Positions 1 to 12,774 of a stretch of DNA of 64,000 nucleotides are shown here, in pieces (position 1 is the stretch's first letter; every line of letters starts with the position of its first letter). A program made the position numbers and the translations under genes. Source of the DNA: Clarireedia homoeocarpa. Taxonomy: Eukaryota > Ascomycota > Leotiomycetes > Helotiales > Rutstroemiaceae. The stretch covers positions 192,363 through 256,362 of the forward strand of contig LNKV01000003.1 of the NCBI GenBank assembly GCA_001465935.1, given 5' to 3'. The notes under the pieces were generated by a model. It searched no databases. It had not been told where the DNA came from and was given only the letters and a program-made list of their open reading frames with translations.

Positions 1-10
1 TTGCACCCAG

Positions 11-130
11 TCGTGCCATTCGTGCCATACGTGCCATTCGTCCTATTCGTCCTATTCGTCCTATTCGTCCTATTCGTCCCATGCGTCCCATGCGTCCCAT
101 GCGTCCCATGCGTCCCATTCGTCGCATTCG
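11..130. repeat. 9-bp tandem repeat (TCGTCCYAT type)
   Basis: About 13 copies of a 9-base unit, first as TCGTGCCAT, then TCGTCCTAT, then GCGTCCCAT variants. Blocks of identical variants sit side by side, as expected from stepwise slippage or unequal exchange. Confidence 0.9.
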
Positions 131-347
131 TATCACTCGAACCTTTCGACGCTTCTTCTTCTCCCAAGGGCCAGACAGCGAATTTACCTGCTTACCTCTT
201 TCATCGCTTGCTCGCCTGCTGCTTCTATGATTTGCAAACTTCGCTGTTTGATGACCCAAAATAAAGGACCAAAGAGAAATCCGCATCTCCATGCAAGTAC
301 CCACGCCGGCCCATGGTCGTATCTATATTTACTCCTTTATATACCCC

Positions 348-408
348 CTCCGTGCCTCCGTGCCTCCCTGCCTCCGTGCCTCCGTGCCTCCGTCCTCTCT
401 GCCTCCCT
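348..408. repeat. CCTCCGTG tandem repeat
   Basis: Imperfect array of the 8-base unit CCTCCGTG with CCTCCCTG variants, about seven copies, pyrimidine-rich on the plus strand. Confidence 0.8.
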
Positions 409-1548
409 AAGCTGGCCGTCCATCTGGCCGTCCATCTCCTGCCCGGTCAGTGCACCCATCAAGATCTCAGGAAGCAGCAAAACCCACCGGCAGCAGCAAG
501 ACCAGCGACGGGCGGCGGGCAGTCCTTTGTACGTCCGTAAGCAACCCTCCAATGTCCCAAGTCATTGCGATTCTTCGGATGACCCCCGCAGAGGTGTCGT
601 GTAAGGTCGTGTAAGGTTTGACATATCGCTACCAGTACCCAGGTTACGTTGTTACACTGTTTTTCGCATTTCATTTCGCACTTACTTGGCCCGGTACGGC
701 ACATGCGGCTCTCGATCCCCGTCCACAGACACCGGCATTGTGGTTCGACAAAGTACGTACCCCAAGTCCAAGTATATTCAATGACATATGCTCTACCGGG
801 CCTTTGTACCACTTGCGGCAAACTCTAATAAAGCATCACGAACGCTCAAGCATTCTCTGCTTCCTTTTGCAACCCAGACTTTGCTTACTACTTGTGGAAA
901 AGCAAAAAAGAGGGTACTGGACTTTACCTTGCCATCATACATATTCTTTCATTTGTCTTGTTATGACTGTACTACTTCTTAATACTCTTGGTTGGCGGCT
1001 ACATCGGTCATTGCACCATACCGTTTAAACGCGGTCCAAGCTGGAACTGGTTTCAGATCATGTCAAAGCACATCTCTCCCTTGATTGCTCAAGAAAAGGA
1101 TGCGGACAAGGAACAGGAACAGAAACAGGAAGCAGAAATTTCATCTGATGTCTTTCCCCTACTATCACTGCATCTGTGTATCTTTTCCCGAACGATAGCC
1201 CCGTCCAACCACTATCCATCCGTCCATCTCCCGGGCCAGTGATTCGGGTCCTGTACCTGTCAACTTTGCATTTATGTCGTACACATACACTTCAGGGGGA
1301 AGAGTCGGCTGTCCCTCGATTTTATATCCACATGGGGAAACAGCGGGGAAACGAAGAAAGCCAAGATAAAACCAAGCTTTCTCTCTCTCCACTTCAGTCC
1401 GAGGCAACATCATGTGGAGAGAGAGAGAGAGGGAGGGAGGGAGGGAGGGAGAGAGATTGAGGAAGGGGGAAGTTGCCGTCCCGCAACAACAATACGATAC
1501 AGCGTATTATACCTCATCCGAGGCAGACTCGTTTTCTTTATGCTCCAT

Positions 1549-1645
1549 GCGACTGCGACTGCGACTGCGACTGTGACTGCGACTGCGACTGCGACTGCGA
1601 CTGCGAGTGCGACTGCGACTGTGACTGTGACTGTGACTGCGACTG
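1549..1645. repeat. Hexamer array GCGACT/GTGACT
   Basis: About 16 copies of a 6-base unit. GCGACT and GTGACT variants differ by one C/T transition and are grouped in runs. The long open frames crossing it (Thr-Ala, Asp-Cys or Ser-Gln dipeptide repeats) are by-products of the array. Confidence 0.92.
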
Positions 1646-1890
1646 CATCCGAAAGAGTTTGAATATGTCGACCGCCATCAATGCACGGCGGGGCTGGGCA
1701 GGAAACGGGCGGGGGAAAGACACTAAAGTGGAAGTAAAAAACATGTAACACAAAAAATTGGTTATGATCACAACATGGTATGTATGTATGAAGCTCCGTC
1801 CCTGGTCCGGCAATACCGTACCGTACCGTATCGAGGTTCATAAAGTATGATTGATATGGCCCCTGAAGATCATGAACGTCTGGGATGAGA

Positions 1891-1940
1891 TGAGGTGATG
1901 CGAGGTGATGTGAGGTGATGCGAGGTGATGTTAAGTGATG
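1891..1940. repeat. 10-bp tandem repeat (YGAGGTGATG)
   Basis: Five copies of a 10-base unit, TGAGGTGATG alternating with CGAGGTGATG, the last copy degenerate. Confidence 0.85.
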
Positions 1941-2284
1941 TGATTCGATATGTGAAAGAAGATGACCGAATGCTCCGGCGATGAAAGAAAGAAGGAAGGA
2001 AAAGAATAGTTTTCCGAGGTCGTCATCCATGCAGCTAACGATGATTGCTTCTTTTCCAAGAGCCTGCAGATGAAGATCTTCTAGATGAGATGATCATATA
2101 CGATAGTTTTTTTTTTTTTCGTTGTCAGATGTTTCTTTGTTAGATAGGGAGGGAGGTAAGTAGTATGTATATGTTCTGATTCTTACGAAGCATATCTTGA
2201 TATATACAGTAAGTACTTGCCCAGGAAGCACTCCTTTTTCCCTTTTACTCACGGAGATGGAAAGGGTAGGTATCGCTGTAGTTA

Positions 2285-2343
2285 TCGTATCGTATCGTAT
2301 CGTATCGTATCGTATCGTATCGTATCGTATCATATCGTATCGT
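2285..2343. repeat. CGTAT pentamer array
   Basis: About 12 head-to-tail copies of CGTAT with one C-to-T variant near the 3' end (CATAT). Confidence 0.92.
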
Positions 2344-3247
2344 TCGTAGTCCTCCTATACAACAAACAAACAAACAAACAAACAGCTCAAGACTAGACGA
2401 ACCGTCAAACGAACAAACAAAATAAACGGATTCAAGAAAGCCCCCCCGCTGTCACTTGCTTTTCTCCCCTTGCCTCATCCAAGCTCCCAAGCTCCCAAGC
2501 TCCCCGCTCCCCACCCAAGCTCCAGCTTTCTACAAAGTAACTTTCTCTCTCTCTCTCTCCTCCTCTTTTACGAGGCTTGCCCATGTCTCCCTCCCCTCCC
2601 CTCCCCTCCCCTCCCTACTTCCGTAGTTACTTCGTACACCTTACAGCCAGCCAGCCAGTCAGTCAGTCAGTCCGTCCTCAACTGACACTTCCCCCCTTCA
2701 TCAAACGAAACTCTCCTCCTCCCCCCTCCCCCCAACCCCTCCTTCGGCCCCACAACCTTAGATCAGGAGATTCCCACCCCCACCCCCCTAGTCACGGTAT
2801 CCATTCCGTCAGCCCCAGCTGGGCAATCAATCATACTTTCGGAAACAACATGAAAATAAAATAAAGTTAACTTTTTGTGTGTGTGTGTGACTAAAATAAG
2901 TTTGGGTGTAAAATTTGGTATTGTTATTATTGTTATTTCTCTGGTACGTCTTATCCTAGTCGGAAGGGGAAGGGGAAGGGGAAGGGGAAGGAAAAAAAAA
3001 AAAGATTATTGCGAACCTTCCGATCCGAACCTCCCATCGTCCCACCCCAACTGCGCTTGCTTTCCCTTTTTCGTTTTCACGAAGTTTTTTTGGGGAGGGG
3101 GGGGAAGAAGGGGGGGTATTGTGCGTGTGTGTGCGCGCGAACTTGGACGGGTCTGGACGGGTCTGCAAAAATCGTCATGCCATTTCATTGCTATTGTACG
3201 AAGTATTTTGTAACTACTACATCCGATCTCGATCCGGTCCGATACGA

Positions 3248-3998
3248 TCACAGTAAAGCAACTACGGCCGCCAATCCACCGAGTACCCCCGCGCCGAACC
3301 CGATTTGCTTTTGCTGGCCGGCATCCGATGACGGTGCTGATGCGCTCGATGAGGAGGAGGATGACCCGCTCGTCGCACTGCCCGCTGCAGCCGAAGATGC
3401 GCTTCCCTTCGTGGACGACGAGGACGCGGCGCTACCACTTGCACTGGATGTTGTCGTTGTCGCGCCCGTGGCAGCGACAGCACTGGAACCCGAACTAGAT
3501 GCAGCGCTTGCGCTTGCGCTCGACGCGCATGTCACTGCCGAGGGCAGATTCGTTACGCCGGATGTCTTGCAGAGGTTCTGCGCGTATTGCACGGCGGCGG
3601 CTTGGTCGGCGGGGCTGCATTTGTCGGCCAGGCAGCAGGCGATGTCGCTGAGGAAGGTAGAGCTCGAGCAGATGCAGACGATGTCGAGGGTTTTGCAGCC
3701 GCCGATGCCGGCGCTGGAGGTGAATTGACCGACGCAGGATTGCTGTTTGGGGGAGAAGGGAGGGGGGTTAGTAAGGTGTGGCTTGGTAGGGCAAGGTGGG
3801 AGGGAGGGGTAGAATGAGGTAAGAGAAGGAAAAGGAAGGAAAGGAAAGGGAAGGGAAGGGAAGGGGAGGGAAGATTGCAGCTTAATGCGTGTTAAGCTTA
3901 TGTCAGGAACAACTTACTGCGCATGAAGGAAGCCCATTTTGTGCCGAGGCGAAACCTGCAAGTGCGGCAGTAACAGCGAGGATGAGAGCCGACTTCAT
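3248..3998 (-). CDS. CFEM-domain protein, predicted GPI-anchored
   Basis: Two exons, 3918-3998 and 3248-3742, join in phase to give 191 residues. The intron (3743-3917) starts GTAAGT and ends CAG. Residues 1-19 form a clean signal peptide. A CFEM domain follows with cysteines at about 26, 30, 43, 50, 52, 63, 64, 69 and 85, and the motif LPSCA-QSCVGQ spans the splice. Asp47 lies just before the C-x-C pair, where CFEM heme-binding proteins carry their iron-coordinating Asp. Residues 90-165 are a Ser/Ala/Thr-rich stalk, and the C-terminus is hydrophobic (GVLGGLAAVVALL), as for a GPI signal. CFEM proteins act in heme/iron uptake, in the cell wall, or as effectors; which applies here cannot be decided. 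The gene stands alone, divergent from the MFS transporter. Confidence 0.9.
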
Positions 3999-5182
3999 TT
4001 TGAGAGAGAGGCGCGTTGGGTGGATGAATATGATGATGAGCAGAAATCAATTAGTCGTGTAGAGGTCGCACAATTGTAAAGCAAGAATCAATTGCAGAGT
4101 GAATTGAAAGGAGATGAAGTAGTTGTTGTATTCATTGACTTTCTGCTGGACCAGGTTCCACCACGGGGAATTAAATAAATTCCCAAGTATCAAGCCACCA
4201 CCACATCTGGGTGGTTGGCGGTGGTGGTGGTGGTGATGATCAAAAGTACAAAAGTATCGGGGTTTGGTGGATATGATAGGTTGATCGACAATATCCCCCC
4301 GGCAGCACCCTGCTAGTATTGACTCTTTGGGAGTAGCTGCATCCAGCGAATACATTTCTTCTCCGTTGTCTTGGGAGTTTTGTATTTTGCTACCGATTTC
4401 CATCTCTCACCGCACCGTACTCTCTCCCTCTCGTCCCATTTTCTCTCATGTTCGCAGTTTTGTTTCGCCCAAGCAGGCGTGGAAAAGAGTCGGGATCGAC
4501 TTCAAGCTGGGCCGAGTTGAGTGCCGAGTTGAGTGCCGAGTTGAGTTGCGTCTCGTCCATGCAGCCAGCTGTTTTGGTTCATCGCTCCTAGACCCTGACA
4601 GAGAACATGCAAAGTTTCTCTGCAATTTCCACCAAACCGTTGGGGGACCTCTTCCAGCTTCCTCTTTCGCCCTCTTTTGCCCTCGTTTGCCCTCTTTGGT
4701 CCTCCATTGCCCTCCATTGCCCTCCATTGCCCTCCATCTTACCACTTTCCTCTTTCTCTTCTCTTGGTGTACTGTACTTCGCACTCAGATATGTCGCAGA
4801 GGATGAGGATAGCCAATCCTATCAATCCATCTTGACATCCCTTCCCCCGCACGTCTCTCCTCTAGTTTCATTGGCCCACTAGCTCCATGAACCTTTAGCC
4901 GAGGTGTCTTTAGCCATCTCACAGGTGTACACCAAGTATCATTGTATCAACCGGAATAAGCACCGGATGGAATGTAAGTCTTACTGTACTGTACCTTCAT
5001 GCTAAGACAGCAGCCTCGACGGGAAATGAATGAACAGCAGGTGACGAAAGATCATGACAGACAATAGGTTGAAGACGACAACACCGGAACCTTCAATCCC
5101 ATCATTCGCCATCCATCTCGAGGACGATTAAAGATCGCTGCTTGGGGTTTACCCCACGTCCGCAAATATGGGGATGCTTATC
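3999..5182. other. Intergenic region between CFEM gene and MFS gene
   Basis: No gene seen. It is the shared upstream region of two divergent genes. It contains a GGT/GTG microsatellite near 4215, a 12-base direct repeat GAGTTGAGTGCC at 4515-4546, and a CCTCCATTGC-type decamer array at about 4690-4738. Confidence 0.6.
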
Positions 5183-7534
5183 ATGGAGGATAGCATGGAA
5201 CATGTTCCCGGTATTTTTTTCCCTTGCGAGTTGATGTCAACAAAAATTGGTCCGACGGGCTCTGATGTGAAGATGTATAGGCACAACGCGATACTTCGAT
5301 GATCCTGAACGGCCTCAAGTCGCATCTGCTGAGTCCATTGGTTTGAAATGCGATACATCTGGACCGCAGCCCATCATTCTCGTACCACAGCCTAGCGACG
5401 ATCCAAACGACCCTCTGGTATGTTCTCAGACAGAGTCGAAGAGCATGAAACAATGCGCATTTACTGATTGCATGTTGTAAACTTAGAATTGGCCGTTGTG
5501 GAAACGAGACGTTATCCTCCTCGTCCTTTCCCTCGTCTCTATCTTCGCGACGTGTCTCGGTCCTATCCTCGCCGCAAATACCCTGACGCTATCACTGTAC
5601 TTCTCGTTGCCGTTTACTGAGATTGCCATCTTGACAGGCTACTATCTTTTGGGTGTGGGGTTCGCGGGCATCTTTTATATACCGTCTGCGAGGATATGGG
5701 GGAAAAGACACGAGTTCCTGCTGGGAACGGTAATCTTGATCATCTCAAGTGCTTTGGGTGGTGCGGCGACTTCATACAGACGTCTGTTGTGGGCAAGAAT
5801 ATGGCAGGGAATTGGCACGGCTCCGTTCGAGGCTTTGGTCAATGCTACGGTTGGAGATCTCTATTTTGTTCATGTGAGTATTCTATCTTGATGATCGAGG
5901 TATGCGCTGCTCGGTTGCTAATCAGATGGAAGGAACGTGGTAAACGTATGGCTCTAACTACTCTTGCTGTATTTGGAGGAAGCTTCTTCACGCCTATCTT
6001 GGTTGGGAAAATCACCCATACAATTGGATGGTGGTGGTCCTTCTACTTCGTTGCTATCTTCGTTGGAGTGTGTCTCCCACTCGTGATCTTCCTGGTCCCA
6101 GAAACAGCATACAACCGACCAGAGCACCTAAACACCGACTTGGCATCAACCGATGACATGCACCTATTCAACCTTAAACCCATCCATGAACTCGAACAAG
6201 TTCTTCGCGGTCCTAAAACCATCGAAACAATCATCACATCTAACAGCAACCTAGTCCAACCTAACCCACAATCCAAGAAAAGGAATCGCGACTGTAGTCC
6301 CCGCAACGGGAACGGCCAGAGAAATGGAAATGCTAACGCTCCACAACCAAGCTATAAATCCACCCTCCTGCCCTTCAGCGGTCGCTACTCCAAAGAAAAC
6401 TTCTTCAAACTCCTACTCCGGCCCTTTCCCCTGTTCTTTCAACCCGCCATCTTCTGGGCCTGTCTTATCCAAGGAACGCTCATTGGCTGGACCGTTTTCA
6501 TTGGTATCATCCTCGCCGCCATCTTCCTCGGTCCTCCGCTATTCTGGGACGAGGTAAAAACAGGGTATGCCTATACAGGCGCCTTTATCGGTGCAATTCT
6601 CGGCTTCTTGGTCGCAGGTGTGCTGGCTGATTGGAGCGCGAAGTGGATGACGAGACGGAATAAGGGGGTTTACGAGCCAGAGTTTAGGATCCTGTTGGTT
6701 ATCCCGCAGCTGGTGTTTGGGTGTGCGGGATTGTACGGGTTCGGGGTGACGGCAAGTAGACCGGTGGATTATGGATGGTTTTGGCCGGTGTTCTTTTTTG
6801 GCTTGGAGGTTATGGGAATGGTTATTGGGGCTGTGGCTAGGTTTGTTTGACCCATTCTGATGCACTTTTTGGAGAACTTTTACTAACATGTAGAAAAAGT
6901 GCATTATACCTAGTCGATGCGCACAGTTTGTACCCTTTTTCTTTCGCTCTTTACGTTTATCTTTCCCCTACCCACTTAGCTGCTATCCCCATCTCTTCTT
7001 CCTATCTCCTTATTCCCCACATCCGCTCAATCATCTACTAACCAAAACCCTCCCCCGAAAACAGGAGACATAGCAATCGAATCCTTCACCTGTCTTCTCA
7101 TCTTCAAAAACTTCTTCAGCTTCGGTCTCACCTGGAGCGCGTACGACTGGCTCGTCCAAAACGGCGTTTACAGTACTTTCATGATCATCTCCAGCATCCA
7201 GGTTGGAGTTTGTCTATTGAGTATTCCTATGTGTAAGTTTTCCTTTTATATTTTATTTTCATCTTTTATGTATTGTTCTGTTCCTCTTCCTTCTCATCTC
7301 TCCCTCGCCCCCTCTCTTTGCGCGATGACTCCGGATCTCAGAGCCGGGATAGAAAGAAAAAAAAAAGAAGATAGATGGATATATAAGTAGTCAGAAACGC
7401 AAGATCCAAAATCTTATCAAATGATCAACGTTGACTAAGACTGACTCCGATCCGTTACATTAGATATCTTCGGCAAAAAGAACCGGGCATTTTTTCATAA
7501 GCATGATATTTTAAATGCATTACACTTGCGCTGA
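5183..7534 (+). CDS. MFS transporter, DHA1 (drug:H+ antiporter-1) type
   Basis: Seven exons join without frame error: 5183-5210, 5281-5417, 5487-5873, 5933-6840, 6894-6925, 7065-7232 and 7464-7534, giving 576 residues. Introns 5 and 6 carry perfect TACTAAC and CTACTAAC branch sites. The N-terminus has the family start (MEDSMEHVPGT) and the segment DPNDPLNWP just before TM1. TM helices 1-6 follow, with GKR after TM2 and VHERGKR before TM4-5, then a long hydrophilic loop (about residues 270-350) and TM7-12 with VDAHRDIAIE. The family exports or imports small molecules by proton exchange; the substrate is not predictable. In-frame ATGs also lie at 5168 and 5174, adding five residues at most; 5183 matches the family. 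No biosynthetic cluster surrounds it. Confidence 0.9.
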
Positions 7535-7929
7535 AAAGGATTATCTTCACCCCCTCCCACGCTATGCCGCCCTAGACATGATTTTCTGTTCATTGATCGG
7601 AATAGGGATGGAAATGGCACTGGCACTGGCACTGTAACGGGGGTTGCGGAGATCGGCGTAGCGCGTGCGAAAATCGATTGATGAACTTGGGGGGGAATCA
7701 ACTCGGTATTGGAGAGGGGGGGCGGGTTGGGGTTTCTTTTTTGGATGGGATTGGATAAAGGGACGGGGAATGAATGAATCGCGGGAAAAAGGGCGGAATC
7801 GTTAAACGGAGAGCTTACACACGAATACATCTATCCACCTATCTACCTCTCGCATTGTATGTAGCAGCTTCCCTCTCTCTCTCTCCTATCTAGTATATCA
7901 TATAGATCTCCTTTCACCCTTTCTCAAAT

Positions 7930-7969
<40 letters not shown>

Positions 7970-8320
7970 GTGAGCTTTATCATTTCACAATGCACTTCAG
8001 CTACTATCTGTTCTCTTTCGTGCACATCTACTCTTACAAACGCATGTATCCACCACCCGACTTAGACATTCTAGTAGACATGTATTCTCTTACTCACCCA
8101 AGCACAGATCGATCAGAGACTATTATTACTTTGTAAGGATGCGTACCATATTTCATTCCTATGTATCTGCGCCACATGGCCCAGCCAGTTCTATCTAGAC
8201 CCTAGACCATGCATGACCATAATGACCAAATGCTCCCCCAAATGACGAGCCCATCCATTGTAAAGTACCAAATATATATGCCTCCCAAATGCATGCATGC
8301 CCGCTTTGGTTCAAGCCCAT
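7535..8320. other. Intergenic region between convergent genes, with poly-T tract
   Basis: It separates the 3' ends of the MFS transporter and the aminopeptidase. The only notable content is a run of 34 T at 7932-7965 and a CT dinucleotide run near 7873. No gene seen. Confidence 0.7.
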
Positions 8321-11300
8321 CTAAAGCTCACTCTTAACTTGAGCAGCATTAGCCTCGAGCCAAGCCTTCACATCCTCTCTATCCCTCTCCAACCAAGCAG
8401 CCTTTGCTCTAATGCTATCACAGCTCTGCGCCAACCCCTGATCGAAGCCCTTGGTACTTCTCTCCGAGAAAAATTTCTGCACCCTGTCGAGATCCTTCTT
8501 GGAGGCGAAGCTAGATGTGCAGATTGTGACCATCGTGCCCAGCATAGAGAGTCCAGCTGGAAGACGACGAGCGAGCTCGTCCCAATTCTCGGTCATCCAG
8601 CTGAAGAGGGCTTCTATACCCTCTGGATGGGCGCGGAGACCAGAAATTGGAAGATAGATGTCTTGTTCCTTGACTTCACCGCTGAAGGGGAGATCAAGGG
8701 TTCGCTTAATGAGTTCGGCGTCCTTAGATCTTCCTAGGGAGCGAAGAGCAGTGTTGCGCTCATCGCTGTTGGTGGCAGTGCGGTAAGTGTCGAGGATAAC
8801 ATCGTACTGTAGAAAATTAGTATATGGAATTCACAAAGAGACTGGTCACCATACCTCTTTCTTGCCACCGTATTTCAGGTTAATAGCAAAGACGCTTCCA
8901 CGAATGTTAGGATGAATAGCAGATTTATCACCCGCTGCAAATTTGGCGAACATGTCCTGTGCAGCTTTAATTATTACCTTGTCACCAGACAGACCAGCAC
9001 TGCCGAACATAGCAGCTTTGAATTGTTGCTGGACATGTTCATCGCTGTCCTTGAATTCCCAGCCAGCCTTGTGGGCTTTGTCGCTCACGAGCTGTCTTTG
9101 GAATGACTCCAGGCCATCTCTAACCTTCTTGTCTTCAAAGACCCAGGCGCCTTGAATAGCGCCTAGACGAGAGATGATCTCGTTCCACACAACGAATTCA
9201 GATTCACCTGTGAACCCCTTTAGTAAGTTCAGAACTCCAGAAGTCTTCTGGTAGCCACATGAAGCCAAAGCTCCAGCGTCTGCGATCATTCCTGCACGAT
9301 CTTCAACGCTCAGTAAACCATCATTTGCGGCCTTTCCGAGCTTCTCAAGTCTCTCTGGAGTGTACGACGTTCGGTAAATGCTTGTGTGGTCAGCGTTCAA
9401 CTTGAAGAAATCAAAATCTGGTATCTTGAAGTTGTCCTCCCGCTCGGAAAGAACAAGTTTTTCATCGACTCCATCCTTGGTGCGCAGACCGAGGAATACT
9501 GGATACAAGACTTTGTCTTCCTCGGGCTTGACATCTGCTGTGCGCAAAAGACGATTTTGCTTGATGTGAATCGATTTCTCCTTCTCATTTTCTGTTACAG
9601 TAACAACAGGGTAGCCGACGTTCTTGGTCCAGATATTCATGGCCTTCGAGACATCCTTGCCGCTGGCTTTGCTCAATGCTGCCCAGAGATCACCAGTTTG
9701 GGTGTTACCGTAAGCGTGCTTCTTAAGATATTGACGGATACCCTCCATGAAAACATCTTCTCCCAGATACTTTGAGATCATGCGAAGAACACATGATCCC
9801 TTAGAGTACGAGATAGCATCAAAGATTTGGTTAACTTGGTCTGCTCGCTGGACTGGTACTTCAATTGGATGGCTGCTTCGCAGAGAGTCGAGACTAAGAG
9901 CGCTTTGAAGGTTATCGGTAACATAGTTCTGCCATACCTTCCACTCTGGGTAGAACACATTGCAAGAATACCAGGACATCCATGTCGCGAAACCTTCATT
10001 GAGCCAGAGACCGTCCCAGAAGTCCATGGTAACCAAGTTACCGAACCATTGATGGGCCAATTCATGTTGTACAACCTCTGCAACACGTTCTTTGGTAGAC
10101 GCACCGCTGGTCTTCTCGTCAAACAGAAGATCGACTGTTCGGTAGGTGATCAAACCCCAGTTTTCCATTGCGCTAGATTCAATCAGCATTTGCAGGACAC
10201 GATATTTATTGTAGATCCTTACCCAGCAGAGAAATCAGGGATGGCGACCATGTCCTAGCAAAATGTTTAGTTCGCGGCTCGGTCAAAATTTGCGCATGAG
10301 AACTTACCATCTTTGGTAGAGGGAATTTGCTATCGAAAGTCTTCTCGTAGAAATCGAGCGTTCGTGCAGCAAGCTCCAAAGAAAATCTTCCGTGCTCGAT
10401 GTCTTGATGTGGGGGAGCGTAAACTCTGACTGGAAGTCTGAATTTGTCGGTCTCAATGTAATTAAGCTCTCCAACAATGAAAGCTAGAAGATAAGTCGAC
10501 ATGAGCGGGGACTTGTTAAATTTAACTGCCTTCTTTCCAGTGTCCTTTACTTCGGTCTCCGAAGCTATATCCATGTTGCTCAGGCATGTGAGGTGCTTGT
10601 CAGCAACCAACGTGATTGTGAACTCTGCCTTCAAAGCTGGCTCGTCAAAACATGGGAAAGCTCGTCGCGCATCTGTAGGTTCCATCTGTGTAGTTGCCAT
10701 GATACCCTCAGATCCATCCGGCATCTTGTACGTTGATCGGTAGAATCCCGCCATCTTGTCATTGAGCTGGCCGGTGAATTTTATCTCCAACTTCGCCTTA
10801 GATCCCTTAGGTATTGTCTTGTCGAATGCGACCTTGGTCGTCTGAGTAGAATCATTGTAGGAGACGTCTGGAGAGGAGCTGGTGTATGTTAGACAGGACT
10901 AGGAGAATTTGAAAAGAGTACATTCTTGGTCAATTACTGACCTAATAGTTTCCGATCCAGAAATGACCTTGGTGCTGTGAATCTTAATCTCTAGAGAGTT
11001 TAATGAAATAGAAGTAGTGTCTTCAACAACATCCAAATCAATAATAACAGTACCATCATATGTATGCTTCTTGAAATCCGGCTCTAAGGTGAGGTCGTAG
11101 TGCTTTGGAACGACATTGGCAGGCAAGATCTCTCTTCCCTTGCTCACATCAATTCCTGTGCCCTCCGCTTCCGCGCCTGCATGTACTCCTCTACACATAT
11201 TGTGTCGTCTGTATGAACAATGGCGTATTGCCGAAGTTGTTGAAGGAGTGGTTCGAGGCTGGTTCGCGGTTTGAGGACGTTTTGAAGAAGGCCGGATTCT

Positions 11301-11647
11301 AGGTTGAGTTGCTTGTAAGCCCTTTGCGCACTTGTAAGATACTAGTGAGTAAGATCAGGCCGATCCAGAGAGCTGTGAATGCTTCAATGACTGCTTTGGC
11401 AGTATTACGAGGTAAATACCACAGTCTTTCATACCATGAACCGGGTATATGGGGCGCACTCAAGATGAAAGAAAATGCGGGGATCAACATACAATGAAGC
11501 AGAATGTCTATAAGAACTAATTGAAAGACTTTGAAAGGTTCTGCTGACCGCTGGTAATCTTCGATGTGTTATACCTACAGCTCTGGAACAGAAGAGACTG
11601 GCTGGCGGCCGAGTAAAAGAGGAAGTAAGGATATTGGAGACACGCAT
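8321..11647 (-). CDS. APE2: M1-family zinc aminopeptidase (APE2/AAP1 type)
   Basis: Exons on the minus strand: 11493-11647, 10942-11190, 10308-10878, 10223-10254, 8855-10172 and 8321-8806, giving 936 residues. A shorter form starting at ATG 11198 (exon 10942-11198, same downstream exons) has 887 residues. All splice sites are canonical, and the 8807-8854 intron has TACTAAT. Catalytic motifs, numbered on the short form: GAMEN at 287-291, HELAH at 323-327 and the third zinc ligand Glu346 in LNEGFATW (HExxH-x18-E). The ERAP1-like C-terminal domain is complete. The enzyme removes N-terminal residues from peptides in cytosol or mitochondria. The 5' exon encodes about 52 residues rich in Arg/Ser/Thr without acids, a typical mitochondrial presequence. 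The first-exon model is inferred; the rest is secure. Confidence 0.93.
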
Positions 11648-12774
11648 TGACACTGAGAAGGAAGGAATGGAGGATCAAGGGGAAGGGGAAGAGGCCACAA
11701 GACGCCAAAGTAGGTACCGGTATGCGATTATGCGGTATAGACACACGAGAATGGACTACGTAGGATATGGAAGGTGGGGTAGGAGAAACTAGTCTTCCAG
11801 TCCTTGCAAAGGGTCGAGTTGAGCGGAAGGAACGATGGTATTGGCCGAGAAGGATGCGGATGGTAAGGGCAATCTGACCAGGTGATGCCCCTCGAGGGCC
11901 AAGGTAATCGCAGAAGGCTTGGATTCGGGTTTCTCAGGGCTCAGCAAATCTACACGAATATCGCATCCGTTGGCCGTTGCTTGCTGGCAGATGCTCGCAG
12001 GTGCTGGCCGGGCATTTACTAAGAATGCGAGTGAGATTCCAAAGAGCGCCAAAGAGAGCCAAAGGTGCAAAGGGTGCCAAAGGGTGCTCGAGTATGACAC
12101 CAAGGACAAGGAAACGAACGAAGGGTTTTTTCTCGGACGATCCCTGCATACGATGCAGTCTTTTTGACGGGTTTACGCTCCCACCCTGCCAGCTGCTTTT
12201 TACGGTGTAGCGGGAAAAAGGCGGTGTTGAAGTGTTAGACGAGAGTTACACAGCATGCCTTTCTCAGATCCGATCGTCTTCTTCCTTTCTTCCTTTCTTC
12301 CTCCAAAGCAACTTAAACGGTTCGTCCAACATCAATCGATTTCTACCTCTACGATGTGTTGACGTTCTCCGAATACATACAATATCACTGTATCATTTGG
12401 TTGTTGCAAGAGGAAGAACTTACAACACCGCAAGTTTGAGGCGACCAGTAGCTTTCGAGCTATGATTGGAAGTCATAGGAAGACGGCACATCTTTTTGAA
12501 TCATATCACACCACATTTGAACTACTGCGTAGAAACTGTCTAGAAAGCTCGGGCGTTCTACCCTCCAACTGACACCCTTTCTAAGAATGGCATGACTTTC
12601 TCGGATGGAGAGCCAGCTCAATGCAACAACTTCAGCCAAATCATCGTTTTGTCGTAGGCCATCACTTTCTGATTGGTGCCATAACTCGATTTCACACTTC
12701 ACTCGATGCTTCACATTGTTGTGCCCCCCCGGTCCCTATTGTTCTCTCGTTTTGCCACATAATAATGCGAATTC
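11648..12774. other. Intergenic region upstream of the aminopeptidase
   Basis: About 1.1 kb between the aminopeptidase 5' end and the DPH4 3' end. Short frames exist on the minus strand around 11.8-12.1 kb, one with a hydrophobic segment, but that one has no ATG. An imperfect AAAGGTGCC-like repeat sits at about 12045-12090. No gene is supported. Confidence 0.55.

Larger units (their letters stand above)
1..3247. other. Gene-free region rich in tandem repeats
   Basis: I see no convincing gene in this stretch. Open frames here are short, many begin without ATG, and they mostly translate repeats. The block holds at least eight different simple or short tandem arrays, several listed separately, plus CAAACAAA and CTCCC runs between about 2356 and 2625. 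The first part could be promoter or UTR of a gene outside the window, but nothing seen proves it. Confidence 0.6.

Noticed and set aside
1538..1813. Ser-Gln repeat frame, and Thr-Ala and Asp-Cys frames on the other strand
   Set aside because: Pure translation of the GCGACT hexamer array; no flanking coding sequence.
11789..12109. 106-codon minus-strand frame with a hydrophobic, signal-like segment
   Set aside because: It opens with TTG and contains no ATG before the hydrophobic part; no splice exon supplying one was seen.
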